This document shows, piece after piece, positions 11,213-21,390 of a stretch of DNA of 64,000 bases. The notes beneath the pieces are model-generated. The model worked only from the letters and a program-made list of their open reading frames with translations, had not been told where the DNA came from and made no database searches. Within the stretch, counting starts at the first letter, position 1; the number at the start of each line of letters is the position of its first letter. A program made the translations under genes and the position numbers. Origin of the DNA: Rhynchosporium graminicola (lineage: Eukaryota; Ascomycota; Leotiomycetes; Helotiales; Ploettnerulaceae); NCBI GenBank assembly GCA_900074885.1, contig FJUW01000018.1:379748-443747 (forward strand), in the 5' to 3' direction.

Positions 11213-12259
11213 ATGGCACGCACACTCACAATCGCCGCCGCTCAAATGGGCCCTGTGCATCTCACATCCACACGCCCAGAAACACTTACCCGACTCCTCA
11301 CACTTCTCAAATCAGCTTCCTCTCTCGGCGCCCAAATCGTCCTCTTTCCCGAGACGGCACTTACTACATTCTTCCCGCGAAACCTGATCACATCTCCCTC
11401 GGAGCTAGAGAGCTATTTCGATTCCGGCTCCACACTCCTCACATCGCCTAATACAGCACCTCTGTTCAGCCTCGCTAAAGATCTCAATATTGACGTCAGC
11501 ATTGGCTTCGCTGAGCGTGACGACGATGGCAAGGGGTACAACACCTCTGTGTACTTCTCTGCTAGTAAAGGCGAGATTGTTGCTAAGTACAGGAAAGTAC
11601 ATCTCCCTGGGACGAAGGAGCCATTCGAGAATCCAGACGCAGTGAATCAGCTTGAAAAACGGTACTTCGAGCCGGGAAATCTAGGATTCCAGGCTTTTCG
11701 CGCGCCGGGGTTAGTAGAAGGAGTGGTGAAGAAGGACAGTCCTGGTGCAGATGCTGATGTCAAGGGACGCGGAGATCCGATTCTGGGGATGATGATCTGT
11801 AATGATCGAAGGTGGGTAGAGGGGTGGAGATGTTATGGTTTGCAAGGTGTTGAGCTGGTATTGTGTGGATATAACACTGCCGGATATGCACCTGATCTTT
11901 GGGGGACGAGGAAACCCATGACCCCTGAAGAGGCGGAGATGGATGCAGTATTCCATCACAAGCTATGCATGCAGGGAAACTCGTATATGAATAGCTGTTT
12001 CTCGGTGAGTGCTGCCAAGGCGGGGTTGGAGGATGGGGGATACGATTTGATCGGAGGGAGTTGCATCACTTCACCTGAAGGGCATGTTTTAGCAGAAGCA
12101 AAAACTAAGGAGGATGAGATTGTGTTTGCGGAAATCGATCTTGAGGATTGTAGACAGGGAAAGGAGAAGACTTTTGATTTTGGGAGACATAGGAGGATAG
12201 ATCAGTATGGTCCTATAACGGTTCAGAGTGGTGTTGTAGAGCCTGAGCTGCTGGAGTAG
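11213..12259 (+). CDS. N-carbamoyl-D-amino acid hydrolase (D-carbamoylase), nitrilase superfamily
   Basis: This cytosolic nitrilase-superfamily enzyme should cleave N-carbamoyl-D-amino acids to the D-amino acid, CO2 and NH3. It is intronless and 348 aa long. The start at 11213 is chosen because it sits in CCACCATGG and MARTLTIAAAQMGP matches the family N-terminus; the frame is open further upstream. The catalytic triad is visible as E47 (LFPETALTTFFPR), K128 (KYRKVHLPG) and C196 (MMICNDRRW). LEKRYFEPGNLGF, CGYNTAG and FGRHRRIDQYG also follow bacterial D-carbamoylases closely. A loop of roughly 20 residues (about 168-188) before the Cys strand is an insertion relative to the bacterial enzymes I remember. 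The two neighbouring genes encode the enzyme making its expected substrate and a regulator. Beta-ureidopropionase is the main alternative, but the triad surroundings fit D-carbamoylase better. Confidence 0.9.
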   Translation: MARTLTIAAAQMGPVHLTSTRPETLTRLLTLLKSASSLGAQIVLFPETALTTFFPRNLITSPSELESYFDSGSTLLTSPNTAPLFSLAKDLNIDVSIGFAERDDDGKGYNTSVYFSASKGEIVAKYRKVHLPGTKEPFENPDAVNQLEKRYFEPGNLGFQAFRAPGLVEGVVKKDSPGADADVKGRGDPILGMMICNDRRWVEGWRCYGLQGVELVLCGYNTAGYAPDLWGTRKPMTPEEAEMDAVFHHKLCMQGNSYMNSCFSVSAAKAGLEDGGYDLIGGSCITSPEGHVLAEAKTKEDEIVFAEIDLEDCRQGKEKTFDFGRHRRIDQYGPITVQSGVVEPELLE

Positions 12260-12613
12260 AAGATGTATGTGAACGGACTGATAGGCCAAAAGAAATATTG
12301 GGTTTCACAGAAGCAAAGTGCTTGCGGCGAGCCTCTACTCACTTCAGTAGGCATTGGAGGAATTGGTGCCTCCAAGTCATATCAGAGACCGAAATACATA
12401 AATTAATACAATCAAGAAGTATAAGAAGGTTCGAGTACATACAGGAAAGACCTCGTATCCTGGCACTTGCTCACGAGATGGTTTAGACCGAAAAAGAGTA
12501 CAGTTGAGTGTAATACTGCAGACTGTAGTTGTAGAACATGAGCAGTCACTGGCCCCTTTGGAGACGTGTGTGCCTCTGATCCCTGGACTCCTCATAACTC
12601 CATACCTATTGGC
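12260..12613. other. Intergenic between convergent genes
   Basis: This 354-bp gap lies between the ends of the carbamoylase and the transcription factor, so it holds both 3' flanks. No further gene is seen. Confidence 0.5.
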
Positions 12614-14906
12614 CTATCCAGCAGCCGGATGGGTTGTTCCGTTTTCCAGAAGCAGGCCATCTAATCGTATCAATCCAAGACTCATCAATCCATTCCCAGT
12701 ACTCCCACTGCCTATCCGCATAGCCCATCTCCAACGTGCCACTAGACCATCAATTTCAGTTGTCTCGACATCATTTTGAGATGTAACAAGAAGTTGCATG
12801 AGAAAGGATGATGCGATGGCGAAATTGGCTCGTGACCCTGAACCTGGTTAGTTCGATTTGAAATGATGGAATGAGAGGGATGCGTACACGAATGCCAAAA
12901 TGCGTCCAACGATCCTCTTCCCAGATTCTCTACGAACTCTACGACTTCCTTCGCACATTCTTTTGCGCCAGCTCTAACGGCAAGTCTGCCGTCAACTATA
13001 CTACGATCTTGTTCTTCGGCACTTGACAGGTTCTCCAATGGTCGGAGGAGAGCTCGAAAGAGTGTCATCGTGGCAACTATGTACGCCAGAGATAGTGAGG
13101 GGTTCCCACTTACCCGAGTATCCACGCGACTATCAAAGCGACCTGATTGGCGCATGGCAAGCGCAGGTGGTAAGGAGTCTTTCCAATCCGTCAAGCTCTT
13201 CCGTAACGAACGAGCAAGATCTAAGGAGAGATTAAAGTTCTTGGAAGTCCTTTGTGTTGCTCTGATGGTGTAGTATGAGCCCATGATGTCGCTAAGGATG
13301 ACAGTCAACTCCACAAGAAGACGGAAATGGTTGCTGTCCGCATCAGGCTCCAAAAACCCAGGGACAGCCGTGGAATTTGGATCAAGAGATGGTGGCTCTA
13401 GATCGGAGTCGAGAAGAGGAAGGACGTCAAAGTCATCTGTCTTGATATGGCTTGGCATGCCTGCCCCTAAGGATGCCCATTTGTCCATAATGAAGACTGC
13501 GTAAAAGAGTCGTTTTCGTAAAGTCATTTCCCAGGTTGGTATGCTGCTCCAGCCGCAACATTCCCTCTGAAGGCCTAGCGAATGCGCTAGACTAACGGTC
13601 CATCCTACCAGACTCATCTTCCAAGGCGTGTCTGTGGTGTAGCGATTCGTGGGTGCTCTTTGCAAGAGCAGAAGACATGCTTGCAGGGTTGCTAGTCTTG
13701 GAGTGTGTAACTCCTGCATGATATAGAGCCATGTTATCCGGAAAAGTTGATGTGCAGGTGGAGGCGAGTGAATAAGAGTAGTACTGAGTAAATCATCGTA
13801 TAACATGAATGGCAGAGAGGAGGCATATATAGCCGAAAGAAGAGAAAATGGTAAAGTTTGCAGTACCGAAGGTAATACAGGTCCGTTTGGGCAAAGCTCG
13901 CTTTTTGATAAAATGGGAAAATATGGGTATACATATCGCAAGAAAAGACCAATCAAGCGGAGAGCCTCTTGCTCTGTGAACATGCCTTCAATGTCCTTAC
14001 GTGCTTTTTGCAACACATGTTCTTCGGCACGCGGTTCAGCCTTTTGGGCTAGACTATCGTCCGCCAGCATGAACACCACCGGCGGCTCAGATCTTTCCGA
14101 TGACAGGCTATCATGATTCATGGAACGTTGAATCCGTCTATAAGTCAACTTCGATATCGTACACTCGTCGTTGGTGTCATATTTGCAATACTTCAACAGG
14201 TATGGAGTGGACTCGCCCGTTTCTCCTATAAAGCGTGCAGAACGGGATGTCCGCGAGTCTAATGGCGCGATCCTTATCCCTCCTGATAGCAGGTAAGGAT
14301 CCATATTGAATATTGGAGAGGCATCACTGTGATTTAATTGTAGCTGATCGGGTGATGAAAGGGCAGGGTCGTGACCACTCAGTCCATTGTAAGACTGCTC
14401 TTGATTGAACTGGGCAATGAAGCCTGGGCTCAATGGAGTCGCCGAGACATCGAAGTGCTGATTCGAAGCTGTAAATCACAAGCACATGTCAGCCCCATTC
14501 TTTCTGAGCAAGATAGTGGTGTATGTAAATGTCCCAACCCATCTGCTGTGCCATATTCCAACACCTCCCCAAGCTAGGCCGACTCACCTGAAGCTGCCTC
14601 CCTACTGCCAATCGAGGAGGCATTCGGTCTCCTCTTCTTTTTTGGCCGCTCGAGAAACGTGCACTCCCGGCCATGAGCGGAACATAAGTTACATGGTGGA
14701 CTCTCGTCGATTTTGCAAGCTACCTGCCTAGCCCGACAGAAGTCGCAAGGCCTGTACTTGCGCGACTTGTACGATCTGGGACCCGGCTGCACAGCTTGGG
14801 CTGGCAGGGCTGCAGTCGAAGTTAATGCCAGACCATGGCCGTTGTAATAATCGGTGGGCGAGACTGATTGTTGCGCGTGGACATAGTGATGTGAGTGTGA
14901 CTCCAT
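12614..14906 (-). CDS. Zn2Cys6 transcription factor with fungal_trans domain
   Basis: This is a nuclear DNA-binding regulator and the likely pathway-specific activator of the cluster. Exons are 14588-14906, 12888-14468 and 12614-12837, which splice in frame to 707 aa. The last intron (50 bp) is supported because removing it restores WHSWSRANFAIASSF, a usual C-terminal segment in this class. The zinc cluster is C54-C57-C64-C72-C75-C82 (starting CDFCRARQVACK), followed by a basic linker RPKKKRRP. The fungal_trans region begins near EALRLIGLFLRYVYPYFP and continues through RLFYAVFIMDKW. The chosen ATG is the first one close to the zinc cluster; an in-frame extension upstream to 15074 exists but is low-complexity. 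It is divergent from the racemase across 764 bp and tail-to-tail with the carbamoylase. Confidence 0.88.
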
Positions 14907-15670
14907 GTTGGATCGCGAGTCTCCTTCCAATCTGTAAGTAAAACCTTCGAGGCACCGCTGCCGCCGTCGCTCCCCTGCAGCCCGCGCTACAGATGCCGTG
15001 TATGTAGGTAGATAGATAGCTCTAGGTCTTGGCTTGTGGAGGTAGGCGGGGTGATATTCACGAGTTTCGCGCAACTCTTGTTTGCCGTGCCGTTACGTTA
15101 CGTTACGTTCACTAAGTCTTACGTATGTAGGGTATGGTAAGGTAAGGTATGTAAGGTAAAGTAGGGGGAGGTAGGCAGGTAGGTAGATAGGTGTCTTGGT
15201 CATCAATCGGCCATGGGAGGCGGCGGTCTGCCGTTCATCGGTCGCATAGAAGATTAATCGCGCTGAGCGCGCGGGGCAGCGTGAACTCTCGCAGACCCTG
15301 CATTTGTTCAGCGCGATTGTAATTGAGGATCCTTATTTCGCGGTTCAACGGCGGCCAAAGTTGCCCCTTATCTGGGGAAGAACGGGGGGTGGGGGACGAC
15401 GGCGGGAATGACGCGGCGACGAGATGAGATGAGATGGGATGAGATGGGATGAGAATACCCTCGTGTACCTACCTACCTACCTACCTACCTGCCTACCTAG
15501 GCAGGTATGTAGTCCAAGGGAGAGCCGTCTCTCGACTGGCCGGTATGTGCGTGTCCTGGAAGGCTTGATGTGTATCTGATATCTATTGCTTGTGGTCACA
15601 GCTCAATATTCATCTCCTGCGAGCTTCACTCAAGATCGATTGGCAACCTGAGCAGCTTTAGTCCTGCATT
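14907..15670. promoter_or_regulatory. Divergent promoter between transcription factor and racemase
   Basis: This 764-bp region separates the divergent regulator and racemase starts and is the natural place for joint control. It is rich in microsatellites: GTTAC/GTAAG-type runs at about 15090-15180, GAGAT/GGGAT repeats at 15420-15453 and ACCT repeats at 15466-15499. No specific operator is identified. Confidence 0.45.
15420..15499. repeat. Microsatellites (GATGA)n and (ACCT)n
   Basis: Pentamer repeats of GATGA/GATGG type are followed at once by about eight ACCT-type tetramers. They lie about 170 bp before the racemase start. Confidence 0.85.
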
Positions 15671-16468
15671 ATGACTGATACAATATCACTTCCATCGGTG
15701 ATCGGGTCATCGACTCGTTCAATAAACATCTTACTTATCAACCCCAATGGAACGTCGTCTATGACAGAGGCATGCCTCAGATCCCTCCAAGATACACTTC
15801 CACCATACTGTACTGTCACAGGCTTCACATCTCCACACCCAACACCGTCAGCTGTCGAAGGTCATCTAGACGGGGTCCTTTCTTCAGCGGCAGCAATTCG
15901 GGCAGTAGTGCCAATTGCCCTCAAATACGATGCGTTCCTCGTAGCTTGCTTCAGCGCCCATCCACTCATCAACGCATTGAGAGAAGAGCTTTCCGCTCCA
16001 GTTATCGGCATTATGGAAGCTGCTTTGTATTCTGCGAGGATGCTAGGAGGTCGTCTGGGCGTAGTGGCTACCGGAGGGAGAAGCAAAGTTATGCACGAAG
16101 ATGCCATTCGGAACTATGGTCTTGCCGGCTTCTCGGTTGGCTGCGAGACCACGAACTTGGGAGTTCTGGAGCTGGAAAATTTACCCAAGGACAAAGTCTT
16201 GGGACTAGTAGCTGAGGCTGCGAAAAGATTGGTTGAGGAGAAAGGAGCCGATTGCATTGCTCTAGGTTGTGCAGGTATGACTGAGATGAAGATCAAATGC
16301 GAAGAGGCTGTAGGCACCAAGGAAGCCACCGCCCAAGTCATTGATGGAGTTGGTGTTGGTATCCAGATTTTGATTGGTTTGGTTCGGGAAGGGCATGTCA
16401 CGGCAAAAGGAGGGATTTTCAGGAGTTCTCGACAGGGAAGGAAGGCTAGAGGGCAAGACTGGCTGTAA
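15671..16468 (+). CDS. Asp/Glu/hydantoin racemase family protein
   Basis: This predicted cofactor-independent racemase should interconvert enantiomers of 5-substituted hydantoins. The gene is intronless, 265 aa, with ATG at 15671. The N-terminal ILLINPNGTSSMT is the family signature. The two catalytic cysteines of the two-base mechanism are visible at C93 (FLVACFSAHP) and C200 (IALGCAGM). VIGIMEAALYSARMLG, GVVATGGRSKV and VIDGVGVGIQIL are other conserved blocks. The same family contains yeast Dcg1, of uncertain function and linked to allantoin genes, so allantoin-related activity is an alternative. The neighbouring hydantoinase-type and D-carbamoylase genes make a hydantoin racemase the best reading. 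The last ~20 residues are basic and family-atypical. Confidence 0.85.
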   Translation: MTDTISLPSVIGSSTRSINILLINPNGTSSMTEACLRSLQDTLPPYCTVTGFTSPHPTPSAVEGHLDGVLSSAAAIRAVVPIALKYDAFLVACFSAHPLINALREELSAPVIGIMEAALYSARMLGGRLGVVATGGRSKVMHEDAIRNYGLAGFSVGCETTNLGVLELENLPKDKVLGLVAEAAKRLVEEKGADCIALGCAGMTEMKIKCEEAVGTKEATAQVIDGVGVGIQILIGLVREGHVTAKGGIFRSSRQGRKARGQDWL

Positions 16469-17600
16469 GAAAGACTTGTTCCAAAATGCATTTCTTATAT
16501 CACTATTTCGAAAGGCCGGAGCATGCTCTGCTGGTAAGGAGGGACGGGACGACACATGCTCCAAGATGGCAGACGAATATCTCTGCGCTGCATAAATTTA
16601 TTTTATGGTTGATGATCATTCTTGTTACGAGTGATATAATGGGTGTCCAGCTTCCTACGAGTTCAAGCTCAGCTTCTGATATCTGAGCTTGAAAAGTCTC
16701 GCAGTTGGCCACGAGCTTGTTGCTTCTCTTGCATTGGTCTCCATGCAATTTAATACTGTTCAAGAAAGAGACTCACAATGTATCCGCTTTGATGAATCTG
16801 CGTGGGAACGAATCACAAATTTACGTTACTGTCTCAGAATAACACATATGAGTGGATGCTGACAAGAATGATCAAGACATCGATAAGCTCAGCAGAGGTG
16901 TTTGTTTCGACTGTACGCATTGCGATACCGAAAGCGGAATTCGCGTATCTTGTTTATCGATATACGCTAATCCTGCGTGCTAATTCATAAGTAGTATCAT
17001 GCCGGTCGACGCTGGCTTATCAACTTCAACGTAGTACTTATTAGGAGTTAATATTCAGTCGATTTACTAAAAGTACACTCTATGTGAGCATTGCCCCTAG
17101 TACTACCAAGTACCGGTGAAGGGGGTTAATTAAATACTTACCCCGCATCTGCCATTCAGTACCGTTCTTAGCCTTTCGAATCGTTTCTAGCGCTAGAATC
17201 ATTCCCCTTTTAAGACTATTCTCACTAAAGAACCGGTAGTGGCCCGTCCCCTGGTGATTCCTTCTTACTTGTACGGTAATTAAGATGAATCGTCAGAGGA
17301 CTATCACCTGATCATTCCTTTACTCCTGCCTTGCCTGTAAGGTAATATACAGAGCATAGTCTGATAAGTGTTTGGCTCCTGTCTAAATCTGCCTCGGCCA
17401 GGTAAGATCTTCCTGTCGAAGTCCGGTATTTTGAAACTGGCCCTCATGCTACGACTAATGTTACGCTAGCTTGTTACCCTTCAGGTATATCAAGTCCGAA
17501 GGCCCCGAAGAGTACAACAGTCGGGGTACGTTATTGGCAAAACTGGGAATTACAATGATCTTATTTGTTGTTTATGATCAATTGAACTATGAGTAAACAC
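16469..17600. other. AT-rich stretch without genes
   Basis: No gene is supported. From about 16850 to 17600 the DNA is AT-rich, with short broken frames on both strands. It abuts the truncated end of the kinase pseudogene, so it may hold the breakpoint of whatever removed the kinase C-lobe. Confidence 0.45.
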
Positions 17601-18678
17601 CTAGACACATTTTCGACAGTGAAGCAATATTACAATTTCAGGAATGCTCGAGTAATTGTAAGTGGATTCGAGTAAGCTTTCCTGTGGCTCGGACTCGGTA
17701 ATCCACTGTGCGTGGCCGAAGTCTGCAATTTTCGGAACTATAGGGCCGAGTCGGATCCGAAGTTGCCCAAATTGATTGTGCGACTGATATATTGAATACC
17801 CGTCTCTTTCTTTCTGGAGCATGGGGTTTTCGATTTGTGCTTGGGCGAACTCGTCAAGCACAGAATCATCCTCAAATTTACAAGAATATTTTGCAAACTC
17901 AGATCTAACCGAAGGGGTGAGTCACTTCCAGTAGTAGGGCCGCCTTGAAGAGTTGTCCACTTACCAGTATGGATGATATGACACTCCGAATGAAGATAGT
18001 CAAGACCAGTCAGGAGACATATCAAGTACATCTTCAGGAGCTTTAGGGGGAATCTCTTCTGCTTGAGGCGAGACTGGAAAAGCGATAAAGATTCTCGCAT
18101 TGGCTCAAAAACTAGGCACATGTGCATACCATTTGGCCCCAAAACCTCAAAGCCCTCAATGACATTCTAAAGATACAGTACCCCTTTATGAGAAAGGTTC
18201 GCGCCGGCAAGACACCTGCCGACCTGCAACTCGTGTTCAGCAGCTTCTTTATTGCTATAGTCGCAGGTGCAAAATTTGAGCACCACGTAAAGTTCTGATT
18301 CACAAGGTTCTTTCGACTTCGTGCTAAATCTATGTTAGCAGAAGCCGAATACATTGAATATAAGATCTACAAATTCAGATCCCTTGCGAGCCAAACAGTA
18401 GAGCCACTACCATATCCAAGCTTTGCAACCGTCTCGTATCTCTCCCTGAAGACCTTTCCAGGCTCTACAGGGTAGAAATGTCTGGCATTGTAGTGAGGCA
18501 AAAGTTCTTCTTCAATGGCATCTGAGGGTGTGACGCTTGTGAATCGACGGTCAGGCATTCCAAAACCAAGCATGCGTATTGATGTACCTATAGAGGCGGG
18601 TCGAATGAGGCGCGACCGCCATAGAGCTGAAGTATTTGTGAAGTGGTCCCGGGGTCTACAGCGTAGAAGAAGATTCAT
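17601..18678 (-). pseudogene. SRPK-like serine protein kinase, truncated and disrupted
   Basis: This relic of a fungal SRPK-type kinase runs from ATG at 18678. The N-terminus ends in ELLPHYNARHFYPVEPG and KLGYGSGSTVWLARDL (glycine-rich loop). After an intron (about 18304-18370) come VVLKFCTCDYSNKEAAEHE, LVFEPM, LLTGLDYLHSECHIIHTD, LQNILV and KIADFGHAQW (a DFG motif). Three lesions are visible: an in-frame TAG at 18167-18169 where relatives read through, a frameshift at about 17877-17882 between NILV and KFEDD that looks like one missing base, and loss of everything after the DFG region. There is no APE, HYRAPEV or C-lobe, and the frame ends at 17601. The TAG replacing a CAG-like codon would be a CpA-to-TpA change, as RIP makes. 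SRPK-like families are expanded in many filamentous fungi, so a degenerate extra copy is plausible. Confidence 0.85.
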
Positions 18679-19151
18679 ATCTTTGCATAAACAGGGTAGG
18701 AATACTGATGTGAAAGCTCCCGTCGCACGACTCGCTTTCCCCAGACGAGAAGCAGAAGGGTAATGCTCTTTACCTGGTCGATGTGCGCGGTGAAGATAGA
18801 AAGGTAGAATTAGCTTGGAAATGGCTGAGAATCCCCCAAAATCAGCAGCCTACTAATCGTTTCAGTGGAGAAGGGAGTAAGTAATACTTATACTTCCAAA
18901 TCATACAAAGATGTGATCACTTTGCCCAAGAGTAATCCTTTTCGTCCGTCCGAGACGAATTTGGCTAGGCTCGTTGTCCAAGCGAAAAGCTTCAAGCTGT
19001 GAGCCTTGCCTCTTGGAGCGAGTTGAAGGCGGTCTGTCCCGGATCAAAATTCGATGCGCGCGATAATCACAACATCGAATTGTGTAGATTAAATAAACCC
19101 TGCTACGAATACATCGGTGTATTCTGTACAGACAAAGGCATTTCCGAAATT
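18679..19151. other. Intergenic between divergent units
   Basis: These 473 bp lie upstream of both the kinase pseudogene and BUB3. They presumably contain the BUB3 promoter. I see no gene or distinctive motif. Confidence 0.45.
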
Positions 19152-20364
19152 ATGGCACCTCGTAAGTTTCTGCTTATCTTCATGTACTGAGGGAATTACT
19201 GACAAATCTATCGTAGAAGTACAATTCAAGCTTTCACAACCCCCCTCTGACGCGGTATCATCCCTGAAATTCGCGCCCAATTCACCAACACGGCTACTGG
19301 TCTCTTCTTGGGATAAGAATGTTTACTTGTATGATACACAAGACCAAGATGAGGGCGGAATGCTGATCGAGAAGTTCGAGCACCGAGCCCCTGTACTCGA
19401 TGTGTGCTTCGGAGCCGATGACAATGAAGCATTCAGCGCAGGAATGGACTGGCAGGTGAAGAGGTAAGGAACGCATCACGAATGAATAGACGTCTGCTGA
19501 TTGAATATATGTAGAATAAACCTTGAGACCGGAGAGCAGACTGTGATGAGTGCTCATGGAGCACCAGTCCGATCTGTGGTTTACAGCAGAGAGCATTGTG
19601 AGTGACCTTGAACGTATTCGAAGCTCTAGGACTGATAACAAGCAGCAATCCTTATATCGGCTTCCTGGGACTCTACCCTTCATTTTCACGATCTCAAGAA
19701 CCCAGATAAAGAACCGACAACCATCACGCTTCCCGCCAAACCTCATTCTCTCTCAGTGACAGCCTCGAAACTGGTCGTAGCAATGGCTGCCCGTCTTGTC
19801 TACATATACCAACTCGAAACCACTGCTGCCTTATCCTCCGAAGCCAATGGATCGACTACAGACTTGCAACCTTGGCAGCAACGAGAGTCATCCTTGAAAT
19901 TCATGACCAGAGCGGTTGCATGTATGCCAAACGACGATGGATACGCTACAAGCAGTATCGAGGGTCGAGTAGCAGTCGAGTGGTTCGATCCGTCCACAGA
20001 TTCTCAAGCCAGGAAATACGCATTCAAATGTCATCGTCAGCCAGATCCTGAGGTCGAAGGAGCAGACATTGTCTATCCAGTAAACGCATTAGCTTTCCAT
20101 CCTGTACATGGAACTTTTGCTTCGGGAGGTGGCGATGGTGTAGTGGCTTTGTGGGATGCTGTTGCAAAGCGGAGGATTAGACAGTATCAGAAATATCAGG
20201 CTAGTGTTGCGGCGGTAGCTTTCTCGAGTGATGGGAAGTACTTGGCTGTGGGTGTATGTCCTGGTTTTGAGAATGGGCAGGAGGATTATACTGGGGAGGG
20301 AGAGACGCATGTTTACATTAGAGAGCTCAGCGAGACTGAGGCGAAAGGCAAGGGTGCTAAGTGA
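19152..20364 (+). CDS. BUB3: Mitotic spindle checkpoint protein Bub3 (WD40)
   Basis: Bub3 is a seven-bladed WD40 protein that brings Bub1/Mad3 to unattached kinetochores. Exons are 19152-19161, 19217-19463, 19515-19597 and 19646-20364, joined in frame to 352 aa, the normal length. The first exon is only 10 nt (MAP plus one base), and MAPQVQFKLSQPPSDA is the expected fungal N-terminus. Recognisable blocks include SSWDKNVYLYD, EHRAPVLDVCF, RINLETGEQTV, ILISASWDSTLHFHD, LKFMTRAVACMP, GYATSSIEGRVAVEWFDP and YPVNALAFHPVHGTFASGG. No lesion is seen. The assignment is firm because the SSIEGRVAVEWFDP blade distinguishes Bub3 from the related Rae1. Confidence 0.95.
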
Positions 20365-21390
20365 TGATACTCTGTAAGTTTTTCCGATTTAGCAAGGCGT
20401 TGTGTGGGGAACAAAGTGAGATTGACTATGCGTGCAACTTTTACATGACACAGATCCCGGGTTCAGTTATCTTCGGACCAGAGCTCCATCACACAATACC
20501 AGGCACGTTTGAGTTCTTATTTGTTATGTACAAGGAGATGTTTATTCATCGATTTACAGTGGTACGTCCAAGGGTATCAATCCATCCGACAGTCTCAATA
20601 TAAGATTGAAGTTTGATGGATGTTGCTCATAATAGTCAGCTCCCTTTCTGTTGCGATATCGCTTACGAGGACGTAACAGAAGGTGATCCGAGTATTGTAT
20701 CCTCTATTTATATTTTAGGTAGGTAGTTTATAGATTTTGCTTAGCCTAAAGCAGCCACCTATTTTGCTAGTGAAGGTATATAAAAACATTTCAGCGAAAT
20801 CAAGGCATGGGTCAAATGCCATTTTTTCCCGACGCAACAGACTCAAACCACATCAAATTCAATAAAACTCCGTTACCAGGCTCCAGAAAACTCTTTTCAC
20901 CATCTCCGGCGATCTCAATTTGATGTGTCTTGCCGAGCCTGAGGAGCAGCTTTGCCCGCGCCGGCTGACTTTAGCCGATATTCTACCTAATTGCCCCTTT
21001 CAAGGTCTACGTTCCCTTTTGGTAACTCGTCAAGGTATGTCTGCGACTCTACTTACTGGATTCAGACTTTCAAATGCACGATAGACTCACAACTACCACA
21101 GCCGATATATGGATTCGGACATTTTGACCATGTATATTTGCTAGTTATATCAAATTTATCCGCAAGTCGGTTTCACACTTTATGATGTATTAATACAGCC
21201 ACAACCATCTACCATTATCGGAACCATATCGTATTTTGCAAAGCATATACATGTCATCCACGCATCCTGTAGAACGAGTCATTTCTCACACAAGCCACCA
21301 CTCAGGCACTTTCCCTATATAGCCCAAGCAAATACCAAATGCTGCTTCCGTAATATACCTCCGAAACGAGCAACTATCTAACTTACAACT
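20365..21390. other. Intergenic between convergent genes
   Basis: About 1 kb lies between the ends of BUB3 and the large hypothetical gene. It includes AT-rich patches and short frames without motifs. It holds 3' flanks of both genes and nothing else I can support. Confidence 0.45.
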
